Shown piece after piece: positions 43,667 through 52,381 of a DNA stretch of 61,056 bases. The number at the start of each line of letters is the position of its first letter. The stretch's first letter is position 1. This stretch comes from Spirochaetaceae bacterium (GTDB taxonomy: Bacteria > Spirochaetota > Spirochaetia > DSM-27196 > PWMO01), in the NCBI GenBank assembly GCA_007693325.1, contig REDW01000115.1:1-61056 (forward strand), in the 5' to 3' direction. Under the pieces are notes generated by a model, which saw only the letters and a list, made by a program, of their open reading frames with translations, did not search any database and was not told the DNA's origin. The position numbers were made by a program, and so were the translations under genes.

Positions 43667-44358
43667 TGCGCCGCACGCTGGCTCTGCTCATCAGTGGATC
43701 GATCGTTGCGTTGGGGGTAACAACGCTGATGCTCACCGGAACGCTTTCCGATGCCATCCGGCCGGTGGACTACACGCTGCGGACGGTTCGCGATACCGGA
43801 GCGATCAACGCCGTGACCGCGATCCTGTTCGACTACCGCGCGCTCGACACCCTTGGCGAAGCCACTGTGATTTTTGCGGCAAGCTCGGTTCTGGCGTTTC
43901 TCGCTCCGCGATCGAGTGCATCGATGCTCTCGGTCCGGCTTTCGATGCTGATCCTGTATGGAATTGCGTTTCTGTTGCCGTTTATCATGGTCTTCGGGTT
44001 CGGCACGATCGTTTTCGGCCACGTCTCGCCCGGCGGCGGCTTTACCGGTGGTGTGATGCTCTCGTCAAGCGTCGTGATTTTTGCGGTGGTCTACTCGGTT
44101 GGCGGCCAGCAGAGTTACGTGTTGCCCATCCTGGTCAAGAAATACGTCGAGAACGCTGCGATGTTTGTTTTTGTCTCGCTGGGTTTCATCGGGTTATTCA
44201 GCGGTGGCGCATACCTTGCGAACGCGCTGACCGGGATTCCGCTCGGTGAACCGGGATCATTGCTGAGCGGTGGGCTGATTCCGTTATTGAATATTGCGAC
44301 CGGCTTCAAGGTAGGTATGGGTTTGGCCCTCATTATCATCAGCCTGTTCGCAGAGTGA
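43666..44358 (+). CDS. mrpB: MbhE-MrpB-like fusion subunit of the Na+/H+ antiporter
   Basis: The 230-residue protein joins two units. Residues 1 to about 85 carry TGAINAVTAILFDYRALDTLGEATVIFAA, the very end of MrpA (MbhE-like). Residues about 95-230 match MrpB: FLLPFIMVFGFGTIVFGH then VSPGGGFTGGVMLSS and YLANALTG further on. This gives the operon the MrpA C-terminus in pieces: MbhD alone, MbhE fused to MrpB. The start overlaps the preceding gene by one base. Confidence 0.88.
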   Translation: MRRTLALLISGSIVALGVTTLMLTGTLSDAIRPVDYTLRTVRDTGAINAVTAILFDYRALDTLGEATVIFAASSVLAFLAPRSSASMLSVRLSMLILYGIAFLLPFIMVFGFGTIVFGHVSPGGGFTGGVMLSSSVVIFAVVYSVGGQQSYVLPILVKKYVENAAMFVFVSLGFIGLFSGGAYLANALTGIPLGEPGSLLSGGLIPLLNIATGFKVGMGLALIIISLFAE

Positions 44359-44362
44359 AACC

Positions 44363-44704
44363 GTGCTAGCGCCGACGATACTGACCGGGGCAATCGTACT
44401 CACCGGCTGCGCGTTTTACGGACTCATCACGCATCGCCATATGATCCGGCTTGTCATCTGTCTGAACATTCTCGATTCGGCGGTGCTTCTCGTCATCGTT
44501 CTGCTTGGCTACGAGCCCGATGCGGCCGCGCCGATTGTGCGGCAAGCCGATCTTCAGTACGTTCTCGGTCTGCCACACGCGCTCTCGCTCACCGCGATCG
44601 TCATAAGCGCCTGCACCACCGCGCTGATGCTCGGTTACGCGGTACGCGTTCACCGACTGCGCGGCACGGTCTATGTTGACCGGCTTACCAGGTGGCGTGG
44701 ATGA
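44363..44704 (+). CDS. mrpC: Na+/H+ antiporter subunit C (MnhC/MrpC, NuoK-like)
   Basis: This 113-residue NuoK homologue has three membrane helices, LVICLNILDSAVLLVIVLLGY in the second, and DLQYVLGLPHALSLTAIVISACTTALML-type C-terminal motif (PHALSLTAIVI is diagnostic of MrpC/NuoK). GTG start at 44363, four bases after mrpB; its TGA overlaps the ATG of mrpD (ATGA). Confidence 0.92.
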   Translation: MLAPTILTGAIVLTGCAFYGLITHRHMIRLVICLNILDSAVLLVIVLLGYEPDAAAPIVRQADLQYVLGLPHALSLTAIVISACTTALMLGYAVRVHRLRGTVYVDRLTRWRG

Positions 44705-46191
44705 CAACTTCGCAGTTCCCGGTTCTGCTGATCGCGATTCCACTAATGCTGGTGCCCGTTGCATTCTTTGTCTCGCAGGCAAAACTCTCGGTCCGCGGAT
44801 TCGCGATTGCGTCACTCGGTCTTGTCGCGATGCTGGCGTATGCACCGCTGGTCGCTGCGCTCGGCTTCGGGTTGGTTCTGCCGCTGGAAGCGCGCATGGG
44901 CGGTTGGGGTCCCGAGCTCGGTATCGTGCTAATGCTCGATCCGTTGGCAGCGCTCTTGCTTCCGATTACCAATACGATTATCGTGCTCGGTGCCGCAATC
45001 GGCTTTCCCGCCGGAGAACGAACGCCGATTCCATACTTTCCGCTCTGGTTCTTGCTCGCGGCCGGCAGCAACGGTTTGATCGTAACATCGGATCTGTTCA
45101 ACGCTTACGTCTTTCTGGAAATCATCGCGATCTGTTCGCATGCGCTTGTGGCGTATCGCGGCGACGGTTACGCTTTCGAGAGCGCGTTCAAGTATCTGAT
45201 CGCCGGTCTGATCGGCAGCGCGTTTATCCTGTGGGGGATCATCGCGCTGTTCGCGGCGACCGGAGCGCTCTCGTTGTCCGTCATCGTTGACCGTCTGCCC
45301 GGCGCGCCCCCGGCGCTGGTGGCGGCAGGGTTTTCGCTCATCGTAGCCGGAATCTGCGTGAAGCTGGCGATCGTTCCGTTTCATAGCTGGAAGCCGGACG
45401 GATTGACCGGAGCGCCGCCTTCGTCAGCAGGTGCCATCTCCGGCGTGGTGCTCAGTGCGGTACTGGTGCTGATGCTGCGTGTACTGGTAGGGCTGGGTGG
45501 CATCGGTGGGCCGGCGCAGACGCTTTCGGCGGTCAGCCCCTTTCCCGTCATTCTGACGTTTCTCGGAGCTGTCAGCGTTGTTGTCGGTCATTCGATGGCG
45601 CTGGTGCAGGGGAGATTGACCCGAATGCTCGCCTACTCCAGCATTGGCCACTTTGGCGCGATGCTGCTGGCGCTGGCGCTGGTGACTCCAGCCGCAACTG
45701 CGGCGGTTGTCTTTCACGGTGCAAACCATGCGGTTCTCAAGAGCGGATTATTCTTTCTCTGTGCCGCTGCTGCAACCGAACGCGGAACAGACCGTATCAC
45801 CGGGTTGTCCGGCTATCTGGCGCGGCGCCCGCTGGAACTCGCTGCCTGCGCTATCCTGATGCTCGCGCTCGTTGGTCTTCCGCCGACGGTGGGGTTCGCG
45901 AGCAAGTGGGCAATGATCGTCGAGGTGGTTCGTGCCGGTGGGATTGTCCGGGCGTTGTTGATCGGCGGCGGAAGTGTGATTGCCGTGGTCTATTACCTGC
46001 GCGCACTGCATACGATGATCTGGGACGGGGCGCCGCGGCAGTTGCCGGACCTGGGGGACCCGCGTGCGCGCGTCACGAGACTGGCGCTGGTGGTAGGCGC
46101 CGGCTACACCCTGGTCGGCTTTGTCGGCGCTGGATTCATCTTCGCGGTTGCCTCCAGCGCGGTCAGCGTGCTGCTTGGGGGGCCGCAGTGA
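44701..46191 (+). CDS. mrpD: Na+/H+ antiporter subunit D (MrpD/NuoN-M-like)
   Basis: The 496-residue protein has about 14 membrane helices of the proton-antiporter family. Conserved polar residues in the ion path are visible: VFLEIIAICSHALVAY (Glu in TM5), KLAIVPFHSWKPDGLTGAP (Lys in TM7), YSSIGHFGAML, and HGANHAVLKSGLFFL (Lys in TM12). It is a proton-pumping core subunit. The ATG overlaps the mrpC stop, and its TGA overlaps the next GTG (GTGA). Confidence 0.93.
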   Translation: MTTSQFPVLLIAIPLMLVPVAFFVSQAKLSVRGFAIASLGLVAMLAYAPLVAALGFGLVLPLEARMGGWGPELGIVLMLDPLAALLLPITNTIIVLGAAIGFPAGERTPIPYFPLWFLLAAGSNGLIVTSDLFNAYVFLEIIAICSHALVAYRGDGYAFESAFKYLIAGLIGSAFILWGIIALFAATGALSLSVIVDRLPGAPPALVAAGFSLIVAGICVKLAIVPFHSWKPDGLTGAPPSSAGAISGVVLSAVLVLMLRVLVGLGGIGGPAQTLSAVSPFPVILTFLGAVSVVVGHSMALVQGRLTRMLAYSSIGHFGAMLLALALVTPAATAAVVFHGANHAVLKSGLFFLCAAAATERGTDRITGLSGYLARRPLELAACAILMLALVGLPPTVGFASKWAMIVEVVRAGGIVRALLIGGGSVIAVVYYLRALHTMIWDGAPRQLPDLGDPRARVTRLALVVGAGYTLVGFVGAGFIFAVASSAVSVLLGGPQ

Positions 46192-47693
46192 TTGGCGTCG
46201 CGGCATTTCAGGCGGTCACGCCGTTCGGACCCGGGTTGTTGGGTCTTGGTCAGGCCGCCATAGTCGACGATGCGGCGGTTCTGACCGCCGCCGGGTTTCT
46301 CGTGTTCTGCGTCTTTGCAGCGCTGTTCGCGCGTGAGAGCGGCCGGGAGCGAACCAGGGGAAGGCGTCTGCTCTTCCGAGCCGGAGTCGCGCTTCAATTG
46401 CTGGCGGCAACAACGCTTCCGTTTGCCGCCGATCTTCTGCAGTTCTTCATTCTCTGGGAACTGGTCAGCCTCGGTGCGGTAGCCATCCTTCTTTGCGAGT
46501 CCGGGCGACTTCGGCTGCTGCGGATCTACCTTCCGATACAGATCGCAGCAGCAGTTGCGCTGATCGTGGCCATCGCACTGCACAGTGTCGCTGCGGACGG
46601 CCTGTTGCTGCCGGCTTCCGGTGGACTTGCGGCTGGACAGCCGTTTGCGCTGTTCGCTGTGTTGGTGAAGGCCGCGGTCTTCCCGCTGCATATCTGGATG
46701 GTGCAGACCTATCCCCGCGTGAGCCCCGCTTCGACGGTGATTCTCTCGGCTTTCGGGACCAAGTCGGGTGTTTTTGCGGCGTACCGTCTGCTTCCCGGTC
46801 TTGCCGGCCTTGAACTGTTTGGAGCTCTGAGCGCGCTGCTGGCCGTGCTCTATGCGTTACGCCAGCGTCAGCTTCGCCCGTTTCTTACCTTTCATATCGC
46901 CAGCCAGATCGGCTACATGATCGCCGGAATTGGGGGTGTTGCGGCGGCCTCGCAACTTGCCGGGGTTTACCATCTTTCTAACCACGTGATGTACAAGGGC
47001 CTTCTGCTGATGACCGCCGCAGTGCTGGTTCGCCGATTCGGCACCGAGGACATGTATACTATTCGTAGCCACGGCGCCAGCACCAACGGTCCGCTATTTG
47101 CCGCTGCGCTGATCGGGGCGCTGGCGATATCCGGTGTTCCGCCATTCAACGGCTTTGTAAGCAAAGCTCTGTTGAAAGCACACGCCGGGAGCGCCGCGAG
47201 CTACTGGTTGATGGTCGCGGCGAGCGTCGGCACAGCGATGTCGTTCACTAAGTTTCTCTGGCTCGCTTTCCTCGGTGGGCACATTCACAAAGGCGTGCAA
47301 GACGAAGCGGCCCCACCGCTTCTCAAGCGTTGGTCAGGACCGGCGGAGCTGACAGCGATGGGCGCCCTGGCAACGCTGTGTATCTCAATGACGGTTCTTC
47401 CCGTCTTCCTGTTTCCCGAGCTGCAGCTTGCCTACCCGTTCTCACGCGCTTCGATCATCGCCGGACTCTGGCCGGCAGCGCTTGGTTGCGCCGGCTACTT
47501 TCTCTTCTATCCCCAACTGCTGCGGGTGTTCAAACTGCTTCCCGATGGCCGCCCAGCGGGTCAAGTTTCTCTGGAATTCGCAAGAGGTGTGATCCGCACA
47601 ATGCGCTCCCTGCACAGCGGCGATCTGCGCGACAGTATTGCGTGGATGCTGACCGGATTGATACTGGTCTGGCTGCTGACGCTGGTGCTGTAG
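46188..47693 (+). CDS. Second proton-antiporter core subunit (MrpA N-terminal/MrpD-like)
   Basis: The GTG at 46188 overlaps the mrpD stop by four bases and gives a 501-residue, roughly 14-helix member of the NuoL/M/N family. Ion-path motifs include FFILWELVSLGAVAILL, VLVKAAVFPLHIWMVQTYP, HIASQIGYMIAGIG and HLSNHVMYKGLLLM, then SGVPPFNGFVSKALL. It stands where MrpA would be required, so with the separate MbhD- and MbhE-like pieces it likely supplies the MrpA function. Assignment between MrpA-N and a second MrpD cannot be made by eye. Confidence 0.88.
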   Translation: MIGVAAFQAVTPFGPGLLGLGQAAIVDDAAVLTAAGFLVFCVFAALFARESGRERTRGRRLLFRAGVALQLLAATTLPFAADLLQFFILWELVSLGAVAILLCESGRLRLLRIYLPIQIAAAVALIVAIALHSVAADGLLLPASGGLAAGQPFALFAVLVKAAVFPLHIWMVQTYPRVSPASTVILSAFGTKSGVFAAYRLLPGLAGLELFGALSALLAVLYALRQRQLRPFLTFHIASQIGYMIAGIGGVAAASQLAGVYHLSNHVMYKGLLLMTAAVLVRRFGTEDMYTIRSHGASTNGPLFAAALIGALAISGVPPFNGFVSKALLKAHAGSAASYWLMVAASVGTAMSFTKFLWLAFLGGHIHKGVQDEAAPPLLKRWSGPAELTAMGALATLCISMTVLPVFLFPELQLAYPFSRASIIAGLWPAALGCAGYFLFYPQLLRVFKLLPDGRPAGQVSLEFARGVIRTMRSLHSGDLRDSIAWMLTGLILVWLLTLVL

Positions 47694-47891
47694 AACGGCT
47701 ATGTGCGGTGGAATGTGTCGATGTCGCTCTTCCCGCCAGTTACGGTCGGGCCGATGCGGGAGACCAATCCGTTTGGTTCCTCGACATCTTCGCGCGCGAG
47801 CGTAACCGCATGCTGCATGCGATTCCCGGAATTGCGCGATCAACCCTCTTTTTCGACACTGGATTCCCGGGAGAACGAATAGGAGGTTCAG
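47694..47891. other. Intergenic region between the Mrp operon and the copper ATPase gene
   Basis: This 198-base region has no gene I can support. Only short open frames exist (for example a 35-codon frame from 47701 with a few cysteines, no ribosome site). A good ribosome site (AGGAGG, 47881-47886) precedes the copper ATPase ATG. No clear promoter or terminator was found. Confidence 0.4.
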
Positions 47892-49910
47892 ATGAAGACA
47901 AACGTTGCCGATCCGCACGCCGATCACGCCCACGGCAGTCACGACAAACACGAGGGGCACAGCCCGAAGATGTTTCGCGACAAGTTCTGGCTCTCGCTGG
48001 TAATGACCCTTCCGGTGCTGTTCTGGTCGGCGCACATACAGGCGTTGCTCGGGTATCAGGCACCCGAGTTCGCCGGTTCGAGGTGGGTGGCTGCGCTACT
48101 GGGCACCGCGGTCTTTCTCTACGGTGGGCTGGTCTTTCTGAAGGGTGCGTCACGGGAGTTGAAGGAGCGTCTGCCGGGGATGATGACGCTGATCTCGCTT
48201 GCCATCAGCGTGGCGTTCCTTTTCTCCTGGGTAGTGCAGCTCGGCATCATCGAGGCCGAAGCGCTCTGGTGGGAGTTGGCGAGTCTGGTGACCATCATGC
48301 TGCTGGGCCACTGGATCGAGATGCGCTCGATTTCGCAGGCACAGGGCGCGCTGCAGGAGCTGGCGAAGCTGCTGCCCGATACCGCCACGCGGGTGACCGA
48401 CGACGGTGAGCAGACCGTGCCGGTGGGCGAGCTCGTTGCGGGCGATATCGTTCTGGTTCGCCCCGGCGAGAGTATCCCCGCGGACGGGATCGTGCGCAAG
48501 GGAGAGAGTGCGGTCAACGAGGCGATGCTCACCGGCGAATCCCGGCCGGCCAAGAAGCGCGAGGGCGATGAGGTGATCGCGGCAACGATCAACGGCGAAG
48601 GCTCGCTGCGCGTGGAAATCGTTGCCACCGGAGAGCAGACCAAACTCTCGGGAATCATGCGGCTGGTGGCCGATGCACAAGAGTCCAAATCCCGCGCCCA
48701 GCATCTCGCAGACCGTGCAGCCCGGATCCTGACCGCGGTGGCTATAGGCTCGGCAGCCGTCACCCTGGTGGTGTGGTTGACCGTCGGGGAAAGCATCGAC
48801 TTCACGGTCATTCGGGTGGTGACGGTACTGGTCATCGCCTGTCCTCACGCCCTCGGCCTGGCTGTACCGCTGGTGGTGGCCATCTCCACGACCCTCGGTG
48901 CGCAGAACGGTCTGCTCGTGCGAGACCGGCGTGGGTTGGAGGAGGCGCGGAATCTGGACACCGTTATCTTTGACAAGACCGGAACACTGACGCTGGGAGA
49001 ATTCCGCGTGGTTGACACGTCGGTGGCCGAAGGCCAGGCCGAGCCGGATGTACTGCGCATCGCGGCGGGGGTGGAGTCCGAATCCGAACACTCGATTGCC
49101 CGTGGCATCGTGACAACCGCCGAGGAGCGCGACATCGAGGTGCCGTCGGCCGACGGTTTCCGGGCAATCACCGGCAGGGGCGTTGCAGCGTCGGTGGACG
49201 GGGCCGAGTACCACATGGGTGGCCCGGCGCTATTGGAAGCGGAAGGCGCCTGGGTGCCCGATACGCTTCGCAATGCAGCCGAGGCTGCGGCCTCGCGGGG
49301 TCAGGCGGCGATCTACCTGCTGCGCGACGGCAAGGCGCTTGCGGTCTTTGCGGTTGCCGATGCGATCCGTGAAGAGAGCCGTGAGGCGGTCAGCGCGCTG
49401 CACGAGCGCGGTATCGAAGTGGCCATGCTCACCGGTGACGCGCAGGCGGTGGCCGACGCGGTTGCCTCAGAGCTCGGCATCGACACGGTCTTCGCTCAGG
49501 TGTTGCCGGAAGACAAGGCTTCAAAGGTGCAGGAGCTGCAGAGGCAGGGCAAGAAGGTGGCGATGGTGGGCGACGGCGTAAACGATGCCCCGGCGCTGGC
49601 TACCGCCGACATCGGCATTGCGATCGGGGCGGGGACCGATGTCGCGGTGGAAGCCGGACATATTGTGCTGGTGCGTTCGGATCCACGCGACATTCCAAAG
49701 ATTGTCGCCTTGTCGCGCGCCACCTATCGCAAGATGCTGCAGAACCTCTGGTGGGCCGCCGGCTACAACATCGTCGCAATTCCACTGGCCGCAGGGGCGC
49801 TTGCCGCCTGGGGTATCCTGCTCACGCCGGCGGCAGGCGCCGTGCTGATGTCGGCCAGTACGGTGGTTGTGGCCATCAACGCGCAGCTTCTGAAACGGTT
49901 GAGACTGTGA
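47892..49910 (+). CDS. copB: CopB-type copper/silver P1B-ATPase
   Basis: This 672-residue P-type ATPase exports copper or silver across the inner membrane. The N-terminus is His-rich (HADHAHGSHDKHEGHS) in place of CxxC domains, and the membrane metal site is CPH in VIACPHALGLAVPL, both marks of the P1B-3 (CopB) group. Also present are the actuator TGES, the phosphorylation motif DKTGTLT, an SEH(S)IA loop in which the usual Pro is Ser, and the hinge GDGVNDAPAL. AGGAGG lies five bases before the ATG. Neighbours are the Mrp operon and a SHOCT-domain protein. Confidence 0.95.
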   Translation: MKTNVADPHADHAHGSHDKHEGHSPKMFRDKFWLSLVMTLPVLFWSAHIQALLGYQAPEFAGSRWVAALLGTAVFLYGGLVFLKGASRELKERLPGMMTLISLAISVAFLFSWVVQLGIIEAEALWWELASLVTIMLLGHWIEMRSISQAQGALQELAKLLPDTATRVTDDGEQTVPVGELVAGDIVLVRPGESIPADGIVRKGESAVNEAMLTGESRPAKKREGDEVIAATINGEGSLRVEIVATGEQTKLSGIMRLVADAQESKSRAQHLADRAARILTAVAIGSAAVTLVVWLTVGESIDFTVIRVVTVLVIACPHALGLAVPLVVAISTTLGAQNGLLVRDRRGLEEARNLDTVIFDKTGTLTLGEFRVVDTSVAEGQAEPDVLRIAAGVESESEHSIARGIVTTAEERDIEVPSADGFRAITGRGVAASVDGAEYHMGGPALLEAEGAWVPDTLRNAAEAAASRGQAAIYLLRDGKALAVFAVADAIREESREAVSALHERGIEVAMLTGDAQAVADAVASELGIDTVFAQVLPEDKASKVQELQRQGKKVAMVGDGVNDAPALATADIGIAIGAGTDVAVEAGHIVLVRSDPRDIPKIVALSRATYRKMLQNLWWAAGYNIVAIPLAAGALAAWGILLTPAAGAVLMSASTVVVAINAQLLKRLRL

Positions 49911-50041
49911 TTGTATGCGCTCTTCGCGCGATGGGCCCGAAACCCGGAGGGCGAAATTGCTGGTCACCACCGTTGTGGCGCTGGCTCGCGCTACGCGCCA
50001 GACCGCGGTCATGAGTTTCTCGCCGGAGGACGACTCGGCAG

Positions 50042-50293
50042 TCACTGAAGGTCGTTTTTCTTCTGCTCGAACTCGTCCTTGTCGATTTCTCCTTTCGCGT
50101 AGCGCTCCTTGAGGATATCCAGCGCATCGCGACGCGGACTCGCTCCCGAACCCTCGTTTCGTGTCTTTGCCAGCAGAAATCGAATCAGTACAACCAATCC
50201 GATAACGATGAGTACCCAGAAGAGTATCATTGCGATTCCTGCGGCCCATCCCCATGCGCCCATCTGGGCTCCCGAACCGTACCATCCATGCAT
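50042..50293 (-). CDS. SHOCT-domain small membrane protein
   Basis: The 83-residue protein has one membrane helix (IAMILFWVLIVIGLVVLIRFLLA) and a C-terminal SHOCT motif (ALDILKERYAKGEIDKDEFEQKK). Proteins of this build often sit next to heavy-metal resistance genes, as here beside copB on the opposite strand. I start it at the ATG at 50293, nine bases after AAGGAGGG; an in-frame start at 50311 is less likely. The function of SHOCT proteins is not well established; oligomerisation or membrane targeting is proposed. Confidence 0.85.
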   Translation of the reverse strand: MHGWYGSGAQMGAWGWAAGIAMILFWVLIVIGLVVLIRFLLAKTRNEGSGASPRRDALDILKERYAKGEIDKDEFEQKKNDLQ

Positions 50294-50405
50294 CGTGCCC
50301 TCCTTGTACATTGAATTTCTTCGCTGGTACCAACGTACTAATAAAATGTGAACGCGACGTGAATCGGCTGCACTTTGTTCATGGATTGTCCGCAGCAGCA
50401 GTCTG

Positions 50406-51428
50406 CTATACGTCGCTGGAGCTGCCGCCGCCGTGGTCGATCACACGGCTGCGGCCGTTGGTGATTTCCAGAACCCTTATTGTGGCCGCGTCAACCGCCT
50501 GCCGAGCGATAAGTTCGCGGGCGGCGTCCACGGCTCTGGACCGATTATGGAACAGCGCAAAAAACGCACCGCCGCCGCCGGCTCCGCTGAGTTTTCCGCC
50601 TGCTGAGCCGCATTCGCGGGTAATCTGCAGGCAGCGTTGCAACTGCGGTGTCTCGAGGCCGAGCCGGGCCAGTGCAGCGTGGGCCTGGTCAGCCATAGTT
50701 CCCAGCCGTGAGATGCCTGCCGCATCGGACGTGTGCGGCAGCAGATCGATTGCACTTGATGCCAGCTGTCCGAGCTGCGCCAGCACGGCGGCGGTGCGGC
50801 TGTCTCCGGCTTGCATCCGCTCTGCGATGGCGCTGATCAACTCGCGCGTGCTGGCGCGGCGCGGCAGCGCAGCGGCAACCACAATCAGTGAACCACTCTG
50901 CAGCGGAAGCGCCTGCGGCAGATCGGAGCCGTCAAAACGGAACGCGGTTATTCCCTGGTGAAGCGCCAGCCCGGTATCGATCCCCGATGGCCTGCCGTGA
51001 AACAGCCGCTCCAGGCGGTTGGCCAGCGCCCAGACCTCTGGTGACGCGGCGCTGCTGCCGGCGTGCCCGTCAGCGGCCTCCAGTGCGCTCAGCGCCGCCT
51101 GCGCAACGGCAACGCACAGCGAAGCCGACGAGCCGAAGCCGTGAGCCACCGGAATAGTGGAGCTGATATCCGCCCGGCCACGGATGTGAGGTATCGCCTG
51201 TCGGTGGCCCATCGTGGTCAATTCATGCTCGAGCGCATCCAGCACGTTCTGGAGGTACGGCTTATACAGCGGCGGAATCTGCGCGGTGTCCCACTGTTGA
51301 TTGTCGGCCGGCGTAATCGATACTATCGTCTCGTCGGTCAATGCCAGACCGAGTGCCGGATAGCCGTAGACCGCAGCGTGTTCTCCAAACAGCAGCAGCT
51401 TGCCAAACCCCCTGCCGTGGTGCGTCAT
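50406..51428 (-). CDS. mvk: Mevalonate kinase
   Basis: MVK phosphorylates mevalonate with ATP. The 340-residue GHMP kinase has GFGKLLLFGEHAAVYGYPAL at the start, the GHMP ATP loop PVAHGFGSSASLCVA, GIDTGLAL-like substrate residues and the C-terminal KLSGAGGGGAFFA. It is the last gene of the mevalonate operon. I prefer the ATG at 51428, which overlaps the stop of the phosphomevalonate kinase gene (ATGA). Confidence 0.92.
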   Translation of the reverse strand: MTHHGRGFGKLLLFGEHAAVYGYPALGLALTDETIVSITPADNQQWDTAQIPPLYKPYLQNVLDALEHELTTMGHRQAIPHIRGRADISSTIPVAHGFGSSASLCVAVAQAALSALEAADGHAGSSAASPEVWALANRLERLFHGRPSGIDTGLALHQGITAFRFDGSDLPQALPLQSGSLIVVAAALPRRASTRELISAIAERMQAGDSRTAAVLAQLGQLASSAIDLLPHTSDAAGISRLGTMADQAHAALARLGLETPQLQRCLQITRECGSAGGKLSGAGGGGAFFALFHNRSRAVDAARELIARQAVDAATIRVLEITNGRSRVIDHGGGSSSDV

Positions 51429-52381
51429 TGATGCTGCACCGCGCACGGTTGTACCCGCGCAGCCGGGGCTTCGGGTACCAGAGGCGGCCCCGCCGACGGA
51501 TCAACAAACTGCCCTATGAGCTCATTGCCCGCTCCGAGGCACTTGGCAAGGCTATGCGGCGTGTCGGGATGCTGCGGGTCCGCCGGTACCCCGATTGCGT
51601 CTCCGAGTGCCGCTGCCTGTTCACGCGCGCGGGCCAGTGCCGTCCGCTGCGACTGCCAGTCTGGTGCCCGCGCAAACGCCTCAACGGCGCGGTTGGACGC
51701 ATCCACAAAGCGGCTGACGAGCGCCGGGTCACGCCGCTTGAGCTCCTCGTAGCGCACTATTGCCTCGCGCGTAGAAACCGCTGCCGGCCCGGATCTCAGA
51801 AACAGTTGCGGCCAGCGTGAATGGTTCAGCGGAGTGAAGCGCGGTAGCGCGCCGCCGCAGAACAGTCCTGCGCCACCGTGCAGCGACGCGGCAATATCGT
51901 ATCCGCTGCCGCGGCCGTCTTGCGCGGCGCGGTGGACCTCTACCGCGGTCTGTAACAGATCTACCCGCTGCAGCGCAGCCGGGTCGGCATCACTCAGCGC
52001 GTGTGCAACTGAGGTCACCAGTGCTACTACCACAGCGGCACTCGAGCCGAAGCCGCGCTTGTTGCCGCGGCCGTCAAAGAAATCGCACGAGTTGAGCTCG
52101 AGCGCAACGCGCAGGGCGGCCAGCTCCACACCGGCCCGGTTCTTCAAACAGCCAAACAGCGCTGCGGCTGCACGGGCGATGAACGTCTTCTCGGCGGCCC
52201 CCGGGTGCCATCGATCGCTGGCATGCGGAGTTACTCCGGTCAGGCAGAAATGCGGTGCCGAGGCCCAACTGGCAACCACGTATGGCTTGACGGCCATCAC
52301 AACGCCCAGTCCGCCGGGCTCGAGGACAGCGTACTCACCGAGCAGTAGCAGATTGCCCGGAATGCGTAGCGTCTGTTTCAA
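51425..52381 (-). CDS. Phosphomevalonate kinase
   Basis: The enzyme makes mevalonate diphosphate. The 318-residue GHMP kinase starts with IPGNLLLLGEYAVLEPGGLG and has GFGSSAAVVVAL and the PMK-type RGSGYDIAASLHGG that separates it from mevalonate kinase. C-terminal GHMP residues follow (LAKCLGAGNELIGQF). It overlaps the decarboxylase gene by four bases on one side and mvk on the other. Confidence 0.9.
   Translation of the reverse strand: MKQTLRIPGNLLLLGEYAVLEPGGLGVVMAVKPYVVASWASAPHFCLTGVTPHASDRWHPGAAEKTFIARAAAALFGCLKNRAGVELAALRVALELNSCDFFDGRGNKRGFGSSAAVVVALVTSVAHALSDADPAALQRVDLLQTAVEVHRAAQDGRGSGYDIAASLHGGAGLFCGGALPRFTPLNHSRWPQLFLRSGPAAVSTREAIVRYEELKRRDPALVSRFVDASNRAVEAFARAPDWQSQRTALARAREQAAALGDAIGVPADPQHPDTPHSLAKCLGAGNELIGQFVDPSAGPPLVPEAPAARVQPCAVQHQ

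Noticed and set aside
47701-47808. Short cysteine-containing frame between the Mrp operon and copB
   Set aside because: It has only about 35 codons, no ribosome site and a low-complexity Arg-rich tail; not enough to call a metal-binding peptide.
49911-50041. Possible transposase remnant between copB and the SHOCT gene
   Set aside because: The minus-strand frame is open but has no recognisable transposase motif, and no inverted repeats flank the gap.
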